DNA from: Janibacter anophelis NBRC 107843
GTDB lineage: Bacteria > Actinomycetota > Actinomycetes > Actinomycetales > Dermatophilaceae
NCBI RefSeq assembly: GCF_001570945.1
Contig: NZ_BCSQ01000001.1
Span: 1 to 64,000, forward strand
DNA length: 64,000 nt
Direction: 5' to 3'
Below, one piece after another: positions 9,850 to 18,706 of this stretch. The translations under genes and the position numbers were made by a program. A model generated the notes under the pieces. It ran no database searches. It had not been told where the DNA came from and was given only the letters and a program-made list of their open reading frames with translations. Numbering within the stretch: the stretch's first letter is position 1; the number at the start of each line of letters is the position of its first letter.

Positions 9850-12051
9850 ATGAGCACCACGACCGACCCCCGACCCGAGACCGAGGCGGACGCGCGCAGC
9901 GTCGACCTCGCGATCACCGGCATGACGTGCGCCTCCTGCAGCGCACGCATCGAGCGCAAGCTCGGCAAGATCGACGGGGTCGAGGCGAGCGTCAACCTCG
10001 CGACGGAAAAGGCGACGGTCCGCCACCCCGACTCGGTCGCCGTCGACGACCTGATCTCCGCGGTCGAGTCCGCCGGGTACGGCGCGACCGTCATCGAGCC
10101 CGAGGCACGCCTCGCTCCCCCGAGCCACACCCCGATCGCGCGCGCCGACCTGCAGCGACGGGCGATCGTCGCCGGCGCCCTCGCGCTCGTCGTGGTCGTC
10201 ATCGCGATGGGCCCGTGGGACTTCGCCGCGGGGCCGTGGCTGGAGTGGCTGCTCACGACGCCGGTCGTGCTGTGGGCTGCCTGGCCCTTCCACCGCGCCG
10301 CCGCGATCAACGCGCGCCACCTGGCCTCGACGATGGACACGCTCGTCAGCCTCGGCGTGAGCGCCGCCTACCTGTGGTCGACCGTCACCCTCTTCACCGG
10401 GGCGGGCACCGAGGGGCACTACTACTTCGAGACCGCGGCGGTCATCACCGCCTTCCTCCTCCTCGGGCGCTGGCTGGAGGCCCGCAGCAAGGACGAGGGG
10501 CGTTCCGCGCTCACCGAGCTCATGGACCTGGGGTCGAAGGGAGTGGCCGTCCAGCGCATCGACGCCCGCACCCGCGCGACGACCGAGGTCGTCCTGCCCC
10601 TCGACGAGCTGCAGGTCGGTGACCACTTCATCGTCCGCCCGGGCGAAAAGGTCGCGACCGACGGCGTCATCGTCGACGGGACCAGCTCGATCGACACCTC
10701 GCTCGTCACCGGCGAGTCCGTGCCCGTCGACGTGCGCACCGGCGACCACGTCGACGCCGGCACGGTCAACACCTCCGGGCGGCTCATCGTCGAGGCGACC
10801 GCCATCGGCGCCGACACCACCTACTCCCAGATCGTGCGCCTCGTCGAGCAGGCCCAGACGGGCAAGGCCGACGTGCAGCGGCTCGCCGACCGGGTCTCCG
10901 CGGTCTTCGTGCCCGTCGTGCTCGGGCTGGCGCTGCTGACCTTCGTCGGCTGGTGGATCGGCTCCGGGTCGGCCACGACCGCGATCGGCGTCGCTGTGAC
11001 CGTCCTCATCATCGCCTGCCCGTGCGCGCTCGGCTTGGCCACGCCGATGGCGCTGCTCGTCGGCACCAGCCGCGGCGCCCAGCGCGGCGTGCTCATCAAG
11101 GGGCCGCAGGTCCTCGAGGACACCCGTCGCGTCGACACCCTCGTCCTCGACAAGACCGGCACCATCACCACCGGCGTCGCCCAGGTCACCGACCTCGCGG
11201 CCTCGCCCGGTCTCCACCCGGCGGCCGTGCTCACCGCTGCGGCGGCCGTCGAGTCGGGCAGCGAGCACCCGATCGCGCGCGCCATCGTGCGCCGCGCGCA
11301 GGACAAGGGGATCAAGGTCCCGGCGATCCGCGACTTCGAGGCCCTCCCGGGCGCCGGAGCGGTCGCGACCATCAAGGACACGCGGGTCACGGTCGGGCGA
11401 GCCGACCTCTTCGACGAGGTGCCGGCCGAGCTGGCGACACTCGAGCGCGCCGGCACGACGGTCTTCGTCGGCTGGGACGGCGTCGCGCGCGGCGCGCTGA
11501 CCGTCGCCGACGAGGTGCGCGAGACCTCCGGTGATGCGATCCGGGCGCTGCGCGCCGAGGGTCTGCAGGTGTGGCTGCTCAGCGGCGACAACGAGCACAA
11601 CGCGACGACGATCGCCGGGCAGGTGGGCATCGACCCCGAGCACGTCATCGCCGACGTCCGCCCACAGGACAAGCACGACGTCATCGCGCGCCTGCAGGAC
11701 GAGGGCCGGGTCGTCGCCATGGTCGGTGACGGCGTCAACGACGCGGCCGCGATCGTGCGGGCCGACCTGGGCATGGCCATGGGCACCGGCACCGACGTCG
11801 CGATGGAGTCGGCCGACATCGTCCTCGTGCACGCCGACCTCGAGTCGGTGCCGCGCGCGATGGCCCTCTCCCGCGAGACCCTGCAGATCATCAAGCAAAA
11901 CCTCGGCTGGGCCTTCGGCTACAACATCGCCGCGATCCCGCTCGCGATGGCCGGCCTGCTCAACCCGATGATCGCCGGTGGCGCGATGGCCCTGAGCTCG
12001 ATCCTCGTCGTGCTCAACTCCCTTCGCCTGCGGCGGGCGATCGACGACTGA
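9850..12051 (+). CDS. copA: Cu(I)-exporting P1B-type ATPase
   Basis: 733 residues. One N-terminal heavy-metal-associated domain carries GMTCASC (Cys27, Cys30). The transmembrane CPC metal site is near residues 390-392, the phosphorylation motif DKTGT begins near Asp434, and GDGVND is near residue 627. SEHPIARAI is the soft-metal ATPase nucleotide-site motif. It pumps Cu(I) out of the cytoplasm. It follows csoR by 90 bp across a stable hairpin; both could be driven from the CsoR box upstream of csoR. The C-terminus FGYNIAAIPLA matches PIB-1 copper pumps rather than zinc/cadmium types. Confidence 0.96.
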   Translation: MSTTTDPRPETEADARSVDLAITGMTCASCSARIERKLGKIDGVEASVNLATEKATVRHPDSVAVDDLISAVESAGYGATVIEPEARLAPPSHTPIARADLQRRAIVAGALALVVVVIAMGPWDFAAGPWLEWLLTTPVVLWAAWPFHRAAAINARHLASTMDTLVSLGVSAAYLWSTVTLFTGAGTEGHYYFETAAVITAFLLLGRWLEARSKDEGRSALTELMDLGSKGVAVQRIDARTRATTEVVLPLDELQVGDHFIVRPGEKVATDGVIVDGTSSIDTSLVTGESVPVDVRTGDHVDAGTVNTSGRLIVEATAIGADTTYSQIVRLVEQAQTGKADVQRLADRVSAVFVPVVLGLALLTFVGWWIGSGSATTAIGVAVTVLIIACPCALGLATPMALLVGTSRGAQRGVLIKGPQVLEDTRRVDTLVLDKTGTITTGVAQVTDLAASPGLHPAAVLTAAAAVESGSEHPIARAIVRRAQDKGIKVPAIRDFEALPGAGAVATIKDTRVTVGRADLFDEVPAELATLERAGTTVFVGWDGVARGALTVADEVRETSGDAIRALRAEGLQVWLLSGDNEHNATTIAGQVGIDPEHVIADVRPQDKHDVIARLQDEGRVVAMVGDGVNDAAAIVRADLGMAMGTGTDVAMESADIVLVHADLESVPRAMALSRETLQIIKQNLGWAFGYNIAAIPLAMAGLLNPMIAGGAMALSSILVVLNSLRLRRAIDD

Positions 12052-12081
12052 GGGGCTCCCCCCTTCGGCTGGATCGCCGGT

Positions 12082-12121
12082 GAAATCCAGGGCGCGTGTC
12101 CGGAAGCGCGCCCTGTATTTC
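12082..12121 (+). terminator. Stem-loop terminator after copA
   Basis: GAAATCCAGGGCGCG pairs with CGCGCCCTGTATTTC (14 of 15 positions) around a 10-nt loop. The stem's A/T flank gives a T-rich 3' end on the + strand. Confidence 0.75.
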
Positions 12122-12140
12122 GATCGACGGGGAGCATGAC

Positions 12141-12181
12141 GATCGGCCCGGGCACACCCCCTGCGGGTGCCCGGGCCGATC
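12141..12181. terminator. Bidirectional GC-rich hairpin between convergent genes
   Basis: A perfect 15-bp stem, GATCGGCCCGGGCAC and complement, with an 11-nt loop. It lies between the convergent copA and ABC permease genes and would terminate from either side. Confidence 0.75.
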
Positions 12182-12199
12182 GGGATCTGAGGCCGAGCG

Positions 12200-13369
12200 T
12201 CAGAGCTCGGCGTTCCACGCGTCCTTGTAGCTGAGCTTGCCGCCGGTCTGCATCAGCGCGCGGCGGTAGATCCGCTCGGCGACGAGGATGACCGCGACGG
12301 TCGCGACGGCGAGGATGCCGAGGCTGATGAGCGCCTCCCACCACTGCGCCTCGCCGGAGACCAGGCGCATCGGCTGCAGGATCGCGGAGAACGGCGGGAT
12401 CCAGGCGAGCACGTCGACGATCGTGCCGCTGGCGAACATCGCGCCGAAGAACATCACCATGAGCAGCATCGTCACGGGGAAGGACGTCGACTGGATGTCC
12501 TCCTGCCGCGACGCGAGCGCCCCGGACACCGCGTACATCGCGGCGATCATCGTGAAGCCGGCGATGAAGAACACGACGAACCACGCGAGTCCCGCGGTGA
12601 GGCCGGGCAGCAGGTCACCCCAGTCGGTGAAGCTCGCGCCGACGACCGCCACCGCCGCGTAGAGGAGCAGCTGGCCGACCGCGAGCGCCACGGCCGCGAT
12701 GAGCTTGCCGAAGAGCAGGTGCCGAAGGGGGATCGACGTCGCGATGATCTCGACGATGCGGGACTGCTTCTCCTCCGTCACGCTCATCGCGAGGTACATG
12801 CCGAAGATCGCGGCCGACATGTAGAAGAGGATCGCCATGCCGAAGCCGACGGCCTGGGCGATGCCCTGCTGCTCGGCGTCGCCGTCGAGGATGTCGGTGG
12901 TGACGGCCGTGCCCTGCTGCAGGGTGGCGACGTCGGTGCCGGCGCGCTCCGCGTTGGCGGCCAACACCGTGCTGCTCACCGTCTGGGTGGTGATGTCCTG
13001 CAGCGTCGAGTTGACCTCTGACTTGCCGACGAGCTGCCACCCGTCGTCGGTCTGGTGCAGCCACGCGTCGGCCGACTCGTCCATGACCGCGGCCTCGGCG
13101 GCCTGCTCGTCGGCGACGTCGAGGAGCTCGACGGTCACCTTGTCGTCGATGCCGGGTGCGGCGTCGGCAACGGCTTGCCCCATCTGCTGCGACTGGCTGG
13201 TGACGGCGACGTCGTAGGTGGCCGCCTTGTTGGCCTGCCACGCCTGGAACCCGAAGACGGCGATGAGGATGACGAGCGAGAGCAGGGTCGACCCGATGAA
13301 GGTCTTGTCCCGCAGGCGGACGGACAGCTCTCGCTGGGCGACGAGGGTCCATGCGGTGTTGGTGCTCAT
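12200..13369 (-). CDS. ABC-2 type exporter permease (NatB-like)
   Basis: 389 residues. One N-terminal membrane segment (about residues 26-43) is followed by a large extracytoplasmic domain of about 140 residues and then a bundle of about five to six hydrophobic segments starting near VGFGMAILFYMSAAIFGM. MSVTEEKQSRIVEII is the conserved cytoplasmic loop of NatB-type permeases. It would pair with the ATPase encoded just upstream; their coding regions overlap by 4 bp (ATGA). Substrate is unknown: NatAB relatives export sodium, drugs or peptides. Confidence 0.85.
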   Translation of the reverse strand: MSTNTAWTLVAQRELSVRLRDKTFIGSTLLSLVILIAVFGFQAWQANKAATYDVAVTSQSQQMGQAVADAAPGIDDKVTVELLDVADEQAAEAAVMDESADAWLHQTDDGWQLVGKSEVNSTLQDITTQTVSSTVLAANAERAGTDVATLQQGTAVTTDILDGDAEQQGIAQAVGFGMAILFYMSAAIFGMYLAMSVTEEKQSRIVEIIATSIPLRHLLFGKLIAAVALAVGQLLLYAAVAVVGASFTDWGDLLPGLTAGLAWFVVFFIAGFTMIAAMYAVSGALASRQEDIQSTSFPVTMLLMVMFFGAMFASGTIVDVLAWIPPFSAILQPMRLVSGEAQWWEALISLGILAVATVAVILVAERIYRRALMQTGGKLSYKDAWNAEL

Positions 13370-14283
13370 GCCGTCACCTCTCGGTAGACCTCGGACAGGG
13401 GCGGGATGATCGGGGACAGCTCGGTGACGCCCCCGCGGCGCAGGCCCTCGGCGAGGACTTCGCCGAGCAGCTGCTGACGCTCGGTCTCGGAGTGGGCCGC
13501 CAGGTCGAGCACGGCGACCGGGCCGTCGACGTCGATCGCGGTGACGCCGCGCAGGTCACGGACCCAACCGGCGTCGTGGGCCGCGACGAGCCGGTGCCGT
13601 CGGGGCGCTCCGCCGCGCAGCTCGGTCGGCGTACCGGTGGCTCGCACGCTGCCCTTGGCGAGGATGACGAGCTGATCGCACAGCCGGTCGACGAGGTCGA
13701 GCTGGTGGCTGGAGAAGAGGACCGGCACCCCGCGGGCGGTGTGCTCGCGCAGTAGGTCGGCCATCGAGTCGACGGCCTCGGGGTCGAGCCCGCTGAAGGG
13801 CTCGTCGAGGATGAGCGCGGCCGGCTCGATCATCAGCGCCGCGGCGATCTGCACGCGCTGCTGGTTGCCGAGGGAGAGCTGCTCGACGGTGTCACCGGTC
13901 CGCTCGCCCAGGCCGAGCCGCTCGAGCAGCGTCATGACGGACTCGCGGGCGCCCTTGGCGGACATGCCGCGCAGCTGACCGAGGTAGACCAGCTGGTCGG
14001 CGATCTTTTGCTTGGGGTACAGACCCCGCTCCTCGGGCATGTAGCCGATCGAGCGCTGGTCGGCGGCGGTGATCGGGCGGTCGCCCCAGAGCACGCGGCC
14101 CTCGGTGATCGACAGGACGCCCATGATCATGCGCATCGTCGTGGTCTTGCCGGCCCCGTTGCCCCCGACGAATCCGGTCATCTTCCCCTGCGGCACCGTG
14201 AAGTCGACGTGGTCGACGGCGGTGAAGTCACCGAACCGTCGCGTCAGCCCCTCCACGGTGATCGTCTGCGGTGCCTTGTCCAT
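13366..14283 (-). CDS. ABC transporter ATP-binding protein (NatA-like)
   Basis: 305 residues. Walker A is GGNGAGKTTT, Walker B ALILDEPFSGLD, with a switch histidine in FSSHQLD. The family signature reads LSLGNQQR instead of LSGGQ, a variation seen in NatA/EcsA-type ATPases. About 90 C-terminal residues form an extra domain beyond the nucleotide-binding core. ATG 14283 is chosen because upstream sequence is repeat DNA. It is probably controlled by the two-component system encoded upstream on the same strand. Confidence 0.9.
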   Translation of the reverse strand: MDKAPQTITVEGLTRRFGDFTAVDHVDFTVPQGKMTGFVGGNGAGKTTTMRMIMGVLSITEGRVLWGDRPITAADQRSIGYMPEERGLYPKQKIADQLVYLGQLRGMSAKGARESVMTLLERLGLGERTGDTVEQLSLGNQQRVQIAAALMIEPAALILDEPFSGLDPEAVDSMADLLREHTARGVPVLFSSHQLDLVDRLCDQLVILAKGSVRATGTPTELRGGAPRRHRLVAAHDAGWVRDLRGVTAIDVDGPVAVLDLAAHSETERQQLLGEVLAEGLRRGGVTELSPIIPPLSEVYREVTA

Positions 14284-14395
14284 GACCCCAACGCTATGGA
14301 CGCAGCCGGCCCGGCGGATCACCCCCGAGGCTGGTCCTGCCCCTCCCCCTGCGGGCGGAGAAGGCGACGCTCCTCCCCCTTCGCCCGGCTCGTGG

Positions 14396-14496
14396 CCGCG
14401 CATCTCCCCGGGCGGATGTGCGAAAACGCGCGCATCTCCCCGGGGAAATGCAAAGTCTTGATGTCGAAAGCCTGCAGTGCCGTCGAGCACTGCGGG
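14396..14496. repeat. Palindromic repeat, CCCCGGGG family, locus 2 (composite)
   Basis: Order on the + strand: a degenerate palindrome (14398-14421), a second one GCGCATCTCCCCGGGGAAAT (starting 14430), a linker AAAGTCTTGATGTCGAAAG (14452-14470), then a hairpin CTGCAGTGC/GCACTGCGG (14472-14495). The linker recurs at loci 3 and 5. It lies between the response regulator stop and the ABC ATPase start. Confidence 0.85.
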
Positions 14497-14514
14497 CGAA
14501 CGGGGTGGGCTGGG

Positions 14515-15183
14515 TCAGCGCCCGGCGATGCCCGCCTCGTGGGCGATGATCACCGCGCCCACCCGGTCGCGCACCTGCAGCTTGGCGAAGATGCTCGACA
14601 CGTGCGTCTTGACCGTCGCCGCCCCGATGACCAGGTCGGCCGCGATCTCCGTGTTGGACCGGCCCGCGCCCATGAGACGCAGCACGTCGAGCTCGCGCTC
14701 GGTGAGCTGGGCGAGCAGGGGCGCGTGCCGCCCTTCGCCCCCGGCCGCGGCCGACCCCGGCGAGGCCATCTGCGCGATGACCCGCTGGGTGACCTCCGGC
14801 GCGAGCAGCGCGTGCCCGTGCCCGACGGCCCGCAGCGCGTCGACGAGCTGGTCGGCCTCCGCGTTCTTCAGCAGGAACCCGCTCGCCCCGGCCTGCAGCG
14901 CGTCGAAGAGGTAGTTGTCGGCGTCGAAGGTGGTCAGGATGATGACCCGCCCCAGGTCGCGCGCGACGATCTCGCGGGTCGCGGCGATGCCGTCCATGAG
15001 GGGCATCTGCACGTCCATGACGATGACGTCGGGTCGCTCCCGCTCGGCGAGGTCGATGGCCTCGCGGCCGTTGGCCGCCTCGCCCACGACCTCGATGTCC
15101 TCCTCGACGGAGAGCATCATGGCGAATCCGGAGCGGATGATCGGCTGGTCGTCGACGAGCAGCACCCGCAGCACCTGGCTCAT
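14515..15183 (-). CDS. NarL/FixJ-family response regulator
   Basis: 222 residues. The receiver domain starts VLLVDDQPIIRSG, with the phosphoacceptor aspartate in VIVMDVQMPLMDG and the conserved lysine in SGFLLKNAE. The C-terminal LuxR-type HTH is LTERELDVLRLMGAGRSNTE. Its ATG overlaps the kinase stop by 4 bp, so the two form a cognate pair. The likely target is the ABC exporter 230 bp downstream, although a repeat element lies between them. Confidence 0.93.
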   Translation of the reverse strand: MSQVLRVLLVDDQPIIRSGFAMMLSVEEDIEVVGEAANGREAIDLAERERPDVIVMDVQMPLMDGIAATREIVARDLGRVIILTTFDADNYLFDALQAGASGFLLKNAEADQLVDALRAVGHGHALLAPEVTQRVIAQMASPGSAAAGGEGRHAPLLAQLTERELDVLRLMGAGRSNTEIAADLVIGAATVKTHVSSIFAKLQVRDRVGAVIIAHEAGIAGR

Positions 15184-16484
15184 CTCGTCTCCTCCTGCAG
15201 GGGGATGCGTGCGCGCACCCGGTAGCCGGCAAGCGGGCGCGGGCCGATCTCCACGGCACCGCCGTGCGACGAGACCCGCTCGCGGATGCCCAGCTGCCCC
15301 ATGCCCGTGCCCGAGGTACCCGGCCGTGGGCGGCCGTCGTCGGTCACCTCGACCTCGGCATGGCGCGCGCCGACGCGCACCGTCACCCGGGCACGCTGCG
15401 CCGTCGAGTGCCGCACGACATTGGTCAGGGCCTCCTGCGCGGTGCGGTACAGCGAGTGGCCGACCGCCGCGGGCACCGCGTCGAGGTCGCCGGGGGCGTC
15501 CTCGACGACGTCGTGGGTCACGGCGAGCACCGCGCCGTCGCGCTCGGCGACGAGGTCGGCGACGTCCGCGAGGGTCGGCTCGGGAGCAGTGGAGTCCTCG
15601 CTCGTCGACCCCTCCCCCATCCGCAGCGTGCCGAGCAGCCCGCGCATCTGCGTCACGGCGTCCCGGCTGCCCCCTTCGATCCGGGCGAGCGCCCCCTTCG
15701 CCGCCTCGGGGTCCTTGTCGAGGACGCGCCGGGCCGCGGCCGCCTGCACCCCGATGCCGGAGACGTGGTGCGCGACGACGTCGTGCAGCTCGCGGGCGAT
15801 GCGCAGCCGCTCCTCGACGACCGCCGCCTCGCGCAGCTGGCCGGCCTGCTCACGGATCGTCTCGGTCTGCTCCTGCAGCCGGAACCGCTGCCGCGCCGAG
15901 CGCCACGCCACCTGACCACCGAGGACGGCGCCACCGAAGTAGAGGATGTTGATGACGCTCAGCATGAGCGGCGCGGCGATCGTCGCCGGGATCCACGCGT
16001 CGGGGTCGACGGCGAGCACCATGTCCTTCGTCGCCTGCCCCACGGCGACGCCCCACACGAGCCAGAGGAACATCGCGAAGATGATGACGCCGTAGACCCC
16101 CGCCATCGTGCGACGGTTGCGGGCCCAGCTGACGCCGCCGAGCACGACGAGGAAGTAGGAGACCTGCGTCGACAGCAGACTCGTCATGAGCGGCTCGTAG
16201 GTGGAGATCGCCCAGTAGGCAACGCTTGCAGCGCAGACGGTGATGAGGGGAAATCGCCTGCGGGTCAGCAGGAAGAGCCCGGGGATCGCGGTGAGGAGCC
16301 ACTGCTGCCACACGGGCACGTCGATCTCGACGAGGCTGCCGAGGGCGCGCATGAGCTCGAGGACGAAGAGCGAGAGCGCGACGACCGTCAGCGTGAAGAG
16401 CGCGTCGCCGCGGCTGATCGTGTCGCCGGGACGCTCCCAGTCGTCGTCGAGGGCGAAGAAGTCGCCGACGTCGGACCAGGCCAT
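15180..16484 (-). CDS. Two-component sensor histidine kinase (HisKA_3 type)
   Basis: 434 residues from ATG 16484 (a GTG at 16514 is possible but overlaps the VOC gene). About five to six N-terminal hydrophobic segments precede a dimerisation/phosphoacceptor region RIARELHDVVAHHVSGIGVQ, where the first His is the phosphorylation site. The HATPase_c domain contains AQEALTNVVRHS and DDGRP with a glycine-rich GTGMGQLGIRERV. This is the NarL-type kinase architecture that detects envelope or antibiotic stress through its membrane domain. It is co-expressed with the response regulator. Confidence 0.92.
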   Translation of the reverse strand: MAWSDVGDFFALDDDWERPGDTISRGDALFTLTVVALSLFVLELMRALGSLVEIDVPVWQQWLLTAIPGLFLLTRRRFPLITVCAASVAYWAISTYEPLMTSLLSTQVSYFLVVLGGVSWARNRRTMAGVYGVIIFAMFLWLVWGVAVGQATKDMVLAVDPDAWIPATIAAPLMLSVINILYFGGAVLGGQVAWRSARQRFRLQEQTETIREQAGQLREAAVVEERLRIARELHDVVAHHVSGIGVQAAAARRVLDKDPEAAKGALARIEGGSRDAVTQMRGLLGTLRMGEGSTSEDSTAPEPTLADVADLVAERDGAVLAVTHDVVEDAPGDLDAVPAAVGHSLYRTAQEALTNVVRHSTAQRARVTVRVGARHAEVEVTDDGRPRPGTSGTGMGQLGIRERVSSHGGAVEIGPRPLAGYRVRARIPLQEETR

Positions 16485-16494
16485 GAGGAGCCGG

Positions 16495-17136
16495 TCAGAG
16501 GGTGACCGGGCCACCCGGGGTGTTGAAGGTGACCGACATCAGGCCGGGCGTGCCGTGCGGGGCGACGAACTCGAAGTCGATGACCGACGAGGTCTCCTCC
16601 GGCGGCAGCCCGCCGAGCCAGTCGGTGACGCGGCCGGGGTCGCCGGCGATCATCAGCGAGGCGATCGTCACGTCGGTGGACGCCTCCTCGGAGGGGTGCG
16701 GCGAGCCCTCGCCCCACTTGACGAAGAAGGGCAGCTGCGGGTCGGCGAGCGTGCCCTTGATGCCGATCTGCTTCCAGAGGAACTCCCGGCCGTCGGCCAG
16801 GCGACGGTTGCCGTCGACGGCCTTGCGGTCGAGGCGCTGCTCGACCTCCTCGATCTCGGCGTCGACGCGGATGACCCAGCCCATCCAGCCGCCTCCGGCC
16901 TCGGAGCGGGCGCGCACGACCTGACCGAAGGGGGCCTTGTCGGAGCTGGGGTGGTCGAGGACCTCGACGACCTCGACGTAGCGCTCGTGGGCGAGCGGCA
17001 GGATCATGTTGCGCGTGCCGAATCGCGGGTGGATGCCCCCGTCGACGGGCGTGACGCCGAGTGCCTCGCCCAGACGCTGGGCCGTGGCCTTGACACCGGA
17101 CTGGTCTGCAGCATAGGAGACGTGGTCGACGCGCAT
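16495..17136 (-). CDS. VOC-superfamily (glyoxalase-like) protein
   Basis: 213 residues that read as two beta-alpha-beta-beta-beta modules: VDHVSYAADQ at the N-terminus and VTIASLMIAGDPGRV from about residue 145. FGTRNMILPL and ERYVEVVEVL are conserved in the glyoxalase-like family with this length. The reaction is unknown. It lies 10 bp upstream of the histidine kinase ATG, so they may be co-transcribed, without an obvious functional link. Confidence 0.75.
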   Translation of the reverse strand: MRVDHVSYAADQSGVKATAQRLGEALGVTPVDGGIHPRFGTRNMILPLAHERYVEVVEVLDHPSSDKAPFGQVVRARSEAGGGWMGWVIRVDAEIEEVEQRLDRKAVDGNRRLADGREFLWKQIGIKGTLADPQLPFFVKWGEGSPHPSEEASTDVTIASLMIAGDPGRVTDWLGGLPPEETSSVIDFEFVAPHGTPGLMSVTFNTPGGPVTL

Positions 17137-17194
17137 GCCAGCATCGTGACACAGGCCGCACCCGGGTCAGTAATCGCCCCCCGAAGTCGGGGAC

Positions 17195-18004
17195 TCAGCC
17201 GGTGCGCCGCTGACGGACCGCCTCGTAGACGACGATGGCCGCCGACGTGGCGACGTTGAGCGAATTGGCCCGGCCCACCATGGGGATCCGCACGCGGTGG
17301 TGCGCCCGGGCGAGGGCGTCGTCGGTCAGGCCGTACTTCTCCGAGCCGACCGCGACCGCCACCGCACCGGTGAGGTCGGCGTCGGTGTGCTCGACGTCGG
17401 TGTCGGGGGTCGTCGCGACGACCTCGACCCCTCGCGCGTCCAGCCAGGACCACACGTCGTCGCTGTCGGCCGCGGCCACGGGGACGGAAAAGACCGTCCC
17501 CTTGCTCGAGCGGATGACATTGGGGTTGCCCCAGTCGGTCACCGGGTCGGCGGCGATGACGAGCGCGACACCGGCGGCGTCGGCGGTGCGGAGCATGGCG
17601 CCGAGGTTGCCGGGCTTTTCGACGCCCTCGCACAGCAGGACGAGCGCGCCGTCGGGCAGGTCGACGTCGGCCAGGTCCAGCCCGGGCGCGGGGACGCGGG
17701 CGAGGATGCCGTCGGGCCCCTCGCGGTAGGCGACCTTTTCGAAGGCGGCGCGCCCCAGCTCGACGATCTCGGCCCCGGCGTCACGGGCACGCTCGACGAG
17801 CGCGGCGCCGACCTGCCGGTCGAGCATCAACTCGGGGCAGTGGAAGAGGGTGAACGGCCGCACGCCGGCGTCGAGCGCGAGCGAGGTCTCCTCGAGCCCC
17901 TCGAGGAGGGTCGCCCCCGTGCTCTCACGGATGCGGCGGCGGCGCAGGGTGACGAGGTCCTTGAGGCGCTGGTTGGCCGGGGAGGTGATGACGAGATCGG
18001 ACAT
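17195..18004 (-). CDS. TrmH/SpoU-family RNA 2'-O-methyltransferase
   Basis: 269 residues. An N-terminal substrate-binding domain (ANQRLKDLVTLRRRRIR) is followed by the SPOUT domain with EKPGNLGAMLRTADAAG, VGSEKYGL and MVGRANSLNVATSAAIVVYE, the three TrmH motifs that form the SAM-binding knot. It methylates a ribose in rRNA or tRNA; the exact target cannot be read here. It is divergent from the PAP2 gene with about 30 bp between starts. Confidence 0.9.
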   Translation of the reverse strand: MSDLVITSPANQRLKDLVTLRRRRIRESTGATLLEGLEETSLALDAGVRPFTLFHCPELMLDRQVGAALVERARDAGAEIVELGRAAFEKVAYREGPDGILARVPAPGLDLADVDLPDGALVLLCEGVEKPGNLGAMLRTADAAGVALVIAADPVTDWGNPNVIRSSKGTVFSVPVAAADSDDVWSWLDARGVEVVATTPDTDVEHTDADLTGAVAVAVGSEKYGLTDDALARAHHRVRIPMVGRANSLNVATSAAIVVYEAVRQRRTG

Positions 18005-18034
18005 GGCGGGTCCAGCATGCCGCACAATCGGTGC

Positions 18035-18706
18035 GTGCCAGCAGACAGTCGCCCCCTCGTGCTCCGCGGTGTCGCAGCGGTGGTCGCGATGACCGTCGTC
18101 ATGCTGGCGATCGCCGCCCTCGGCCGGTGGGTCCTGATCACCGCCCCGTGGGCGGCCCGGGTGGACGAAGGGGGCCTGGCCGCCGGCGGCGAGATCGTCG
18201 CCGCCGCACCGTGGATCGTCGACGTCGCCCGGACCTGGTCGGCGCTCAGCGGACCGTGGGTCATCCACCCGGTCGTCATCGCGTTGGCCCTGTGGCTGCT
18301 GCTGAGCGGGCGCGCCCACCGGTCGGTGCTGCTCGTGCCGGCGGTCGGGCTCGTCGGCTGGGCGCTGGGCGCCCTGTGCAAGGAGGTCGTCCAACGGGCC
18401 CGGCCCGACGAGGCGGTCGTCGCCTACGGCAGCTGGTCCTTCCCCAGTGGTCACGCCAACAACGCGGCGCTCGGTTCGGTCCTGCTCGTCACCCTCCTGG
18501 CGCTGGTGCGCACTGCCTGGATCCGTTGGGGTGCAACGGCCCTCGTCGTCGTGGGCGCGCTGCTCACCGCGGCCGACCGGATCGTCCTCGGGGTGCACTA
18601 CGTCACCGACGTGACCGCCGGCCTGGCCCTCGGGGCGCTCATGGCGCTGGTGGGGCTGGGGGTGCTTCGACCAGACCTGCGTCCACCACCTGCCACCGAC
18701 GCGTGA
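18035..18706 (+). CDS. PAP2-family membrane phosphatase
   Basis: About 223 residues with five to six hydrophobic segments. The tripartite phosphatase signature is present: KEVVQRARP, SFPSGHANN, and the last part in DRIVLGVHYVTDV. Such enzymes dephosphorylate lipid phosphates (undecaprenyl pyrophosphate, phosphatidate). GTG 18035 is chosen because CACAAT at 18023-18028 would place a transcription start at this codon (leaderless); an ATG at 18017 in frame is the alternative. Its 3' end overlaps the convergent ABC-F gene by 68 bp. Confidence 0.85.
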   Translation: MPADSRPLVLRGVAAVVAMTVVMLAIAALGRWVLITAPWAARVDEGGLAAGGEIVAAAPWIVDVARTWSALSGPWVIHPVVIALALWLLLSGRAHRSVLLVPAVGLVGWALGALCKEVVQRARPDEAVVAYGSWSFPSGHANNAALGSVLLVTLLALVRTAWIRWGATALVVVGALLTAADRIVLGVHYVTDVTAGLALGALMALVGLGVLRPDLRPPPATDA

